From NCBI RefSeq assembly GCF_002005305.1, contig NZ_CP014782.1:1798001-1862000 (forward strand): a stretch of DNA of 64,000 nucleotides, written 5' to 3'. This DNA comes from Shewanella psychrophila (GTDB taxonomy: Bacteria; Pseudomonadota; Gammaproteobacteria; Enterobacterales; Shewanellaceae). Shown one piece after another: positions 63,860-64,000 of this stretch; within the stretch, counting starts at the first letter, position 1, and each line of letters opens with the position of its first letter. Below the pieces are notes generated by a model. The model ran no database searches. It had not been told where the DNA came from and saw only the letters and a list, made by a program, of their open reading frames with translations. The position numbers and the translations under genes are program-made.

Positions 63860-64000
63860 TAGTAGACTCTTCTGTGTTTAATGTATCTTCAGACCCTGTT
63901 TCTTCATTTGAATCCGAACTTGAATTCACATTTGAAAAAAGGGCCTCTAAAGACTCAGTATCGGTTAACGGCGGTAAGTCCGCTAGACGTTCTAAGCCAA
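63852..64000 (-). CDS. scpB: Segregation and condensation protein ScpB, C-terminal part only
   Basis: The C-terminal end of a frame that extends past the window edge. It reads LGLERLADLPPL, the typical ScpB C-terminus, then a Ser/Asp/Glu-rich tail. ScpB works with Smc and ScpA in chromosome segregation. Its stop overlaps the rluB start, and the long acidic tail is a lineage feature. Confidence 0.85.
   Translation of the reverse strand, partial: GLERLADLPPLTDTESLEALFSNVNSSSDSNEETGSEDTLNTEESTNE

Overview
The window looks like core chromosome of a marine gammaproteobacterium, most likely a Shewanella. This is inferred from the gene order (comEC-msbA-lpxK-ycaR, lolCDE next to mfd, dnaX-ybaB-recR-htpG-adk-hemH-gsk), the moderate GC content, the FNR/CRP-type sites and the VolA-like lipase; no 16S gene is present to confirm it. 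There are about 50 genes, one intact insertion sequence, no tRNA, rRNA or CRISPR array, and no prophage.

Layout. 1-6.1 kb: two tandem RND efflux permeases, the first cut by the window edge. 6.2-9.7 kb: a secreted metallo-beta-lactamase-fold hydrolase, a secreted M28 peptidase and a small kinase-like protein. 9.9-15.2 kb: envelope operon comEC-msbA-lpxK-ycaR (minus strand). 15.3-19.7 kb: a DUF2062 protein and the lipoprotein-sorting operon lolC-lolD-lolE plus a YdcF-type gene. 19.8-25 kb: PilZ protein, transcription-repair coupling factor mfd and a CsiV-like exported protein. 25-30 kb: acyP, a candidate CRP-controlled small RNA, ycfP-nagZ, sdaA and cysB. 30-36 kb: an unrecognised membrane-anchored protein, topA and a lone astB. 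36-44.6 kb: a large calcium-loop lipoprotein, a dicarboxylate/amino-acid symporter, gsk, hemH, adk and cnoX. 44.6-52 kb: htpG, recR-ybaB-dnaX, apt and ybaN. 52-54.8 kb: a 39-residue membrane protein and an hvfABC (bufferin-type) copper-peptide cluster. 55-64 kb: dusC, a DksA-like gene, an IS4-family element, sohB, a VolA-like lipase, yciK, rluB and the end of scpB.

The most notable system is hvfA-hvfB-hvfC. HvfA is an exported peptide with twelve EGKCG motifs and no other cysteine. HvfB is a DUF692 multi-iron oxidase and HvfC its DUF2063 partner. In studied relatives such pairs convert EGKCG cysteines into copper-binding heterocycles. A strong hairpin with a U-tract between hvfA and hvfB probably gives much more substrate than enzyme.

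Other points of interest: an almost complete copy of the E. coli dnaX programmed -1 frameshift signal; a fossil 80-bp tandem duplication at the lolD/lolE junction that creates a 27-codon coupled ORF; degenerate copies of the apt 3' end beside dnaX; the IS4-type element inserted exactly in an intrinsic-terminator hairpin, with a 12-bp target duplication; and a small-protein promoter with a perfect FNR box filling its spacer.
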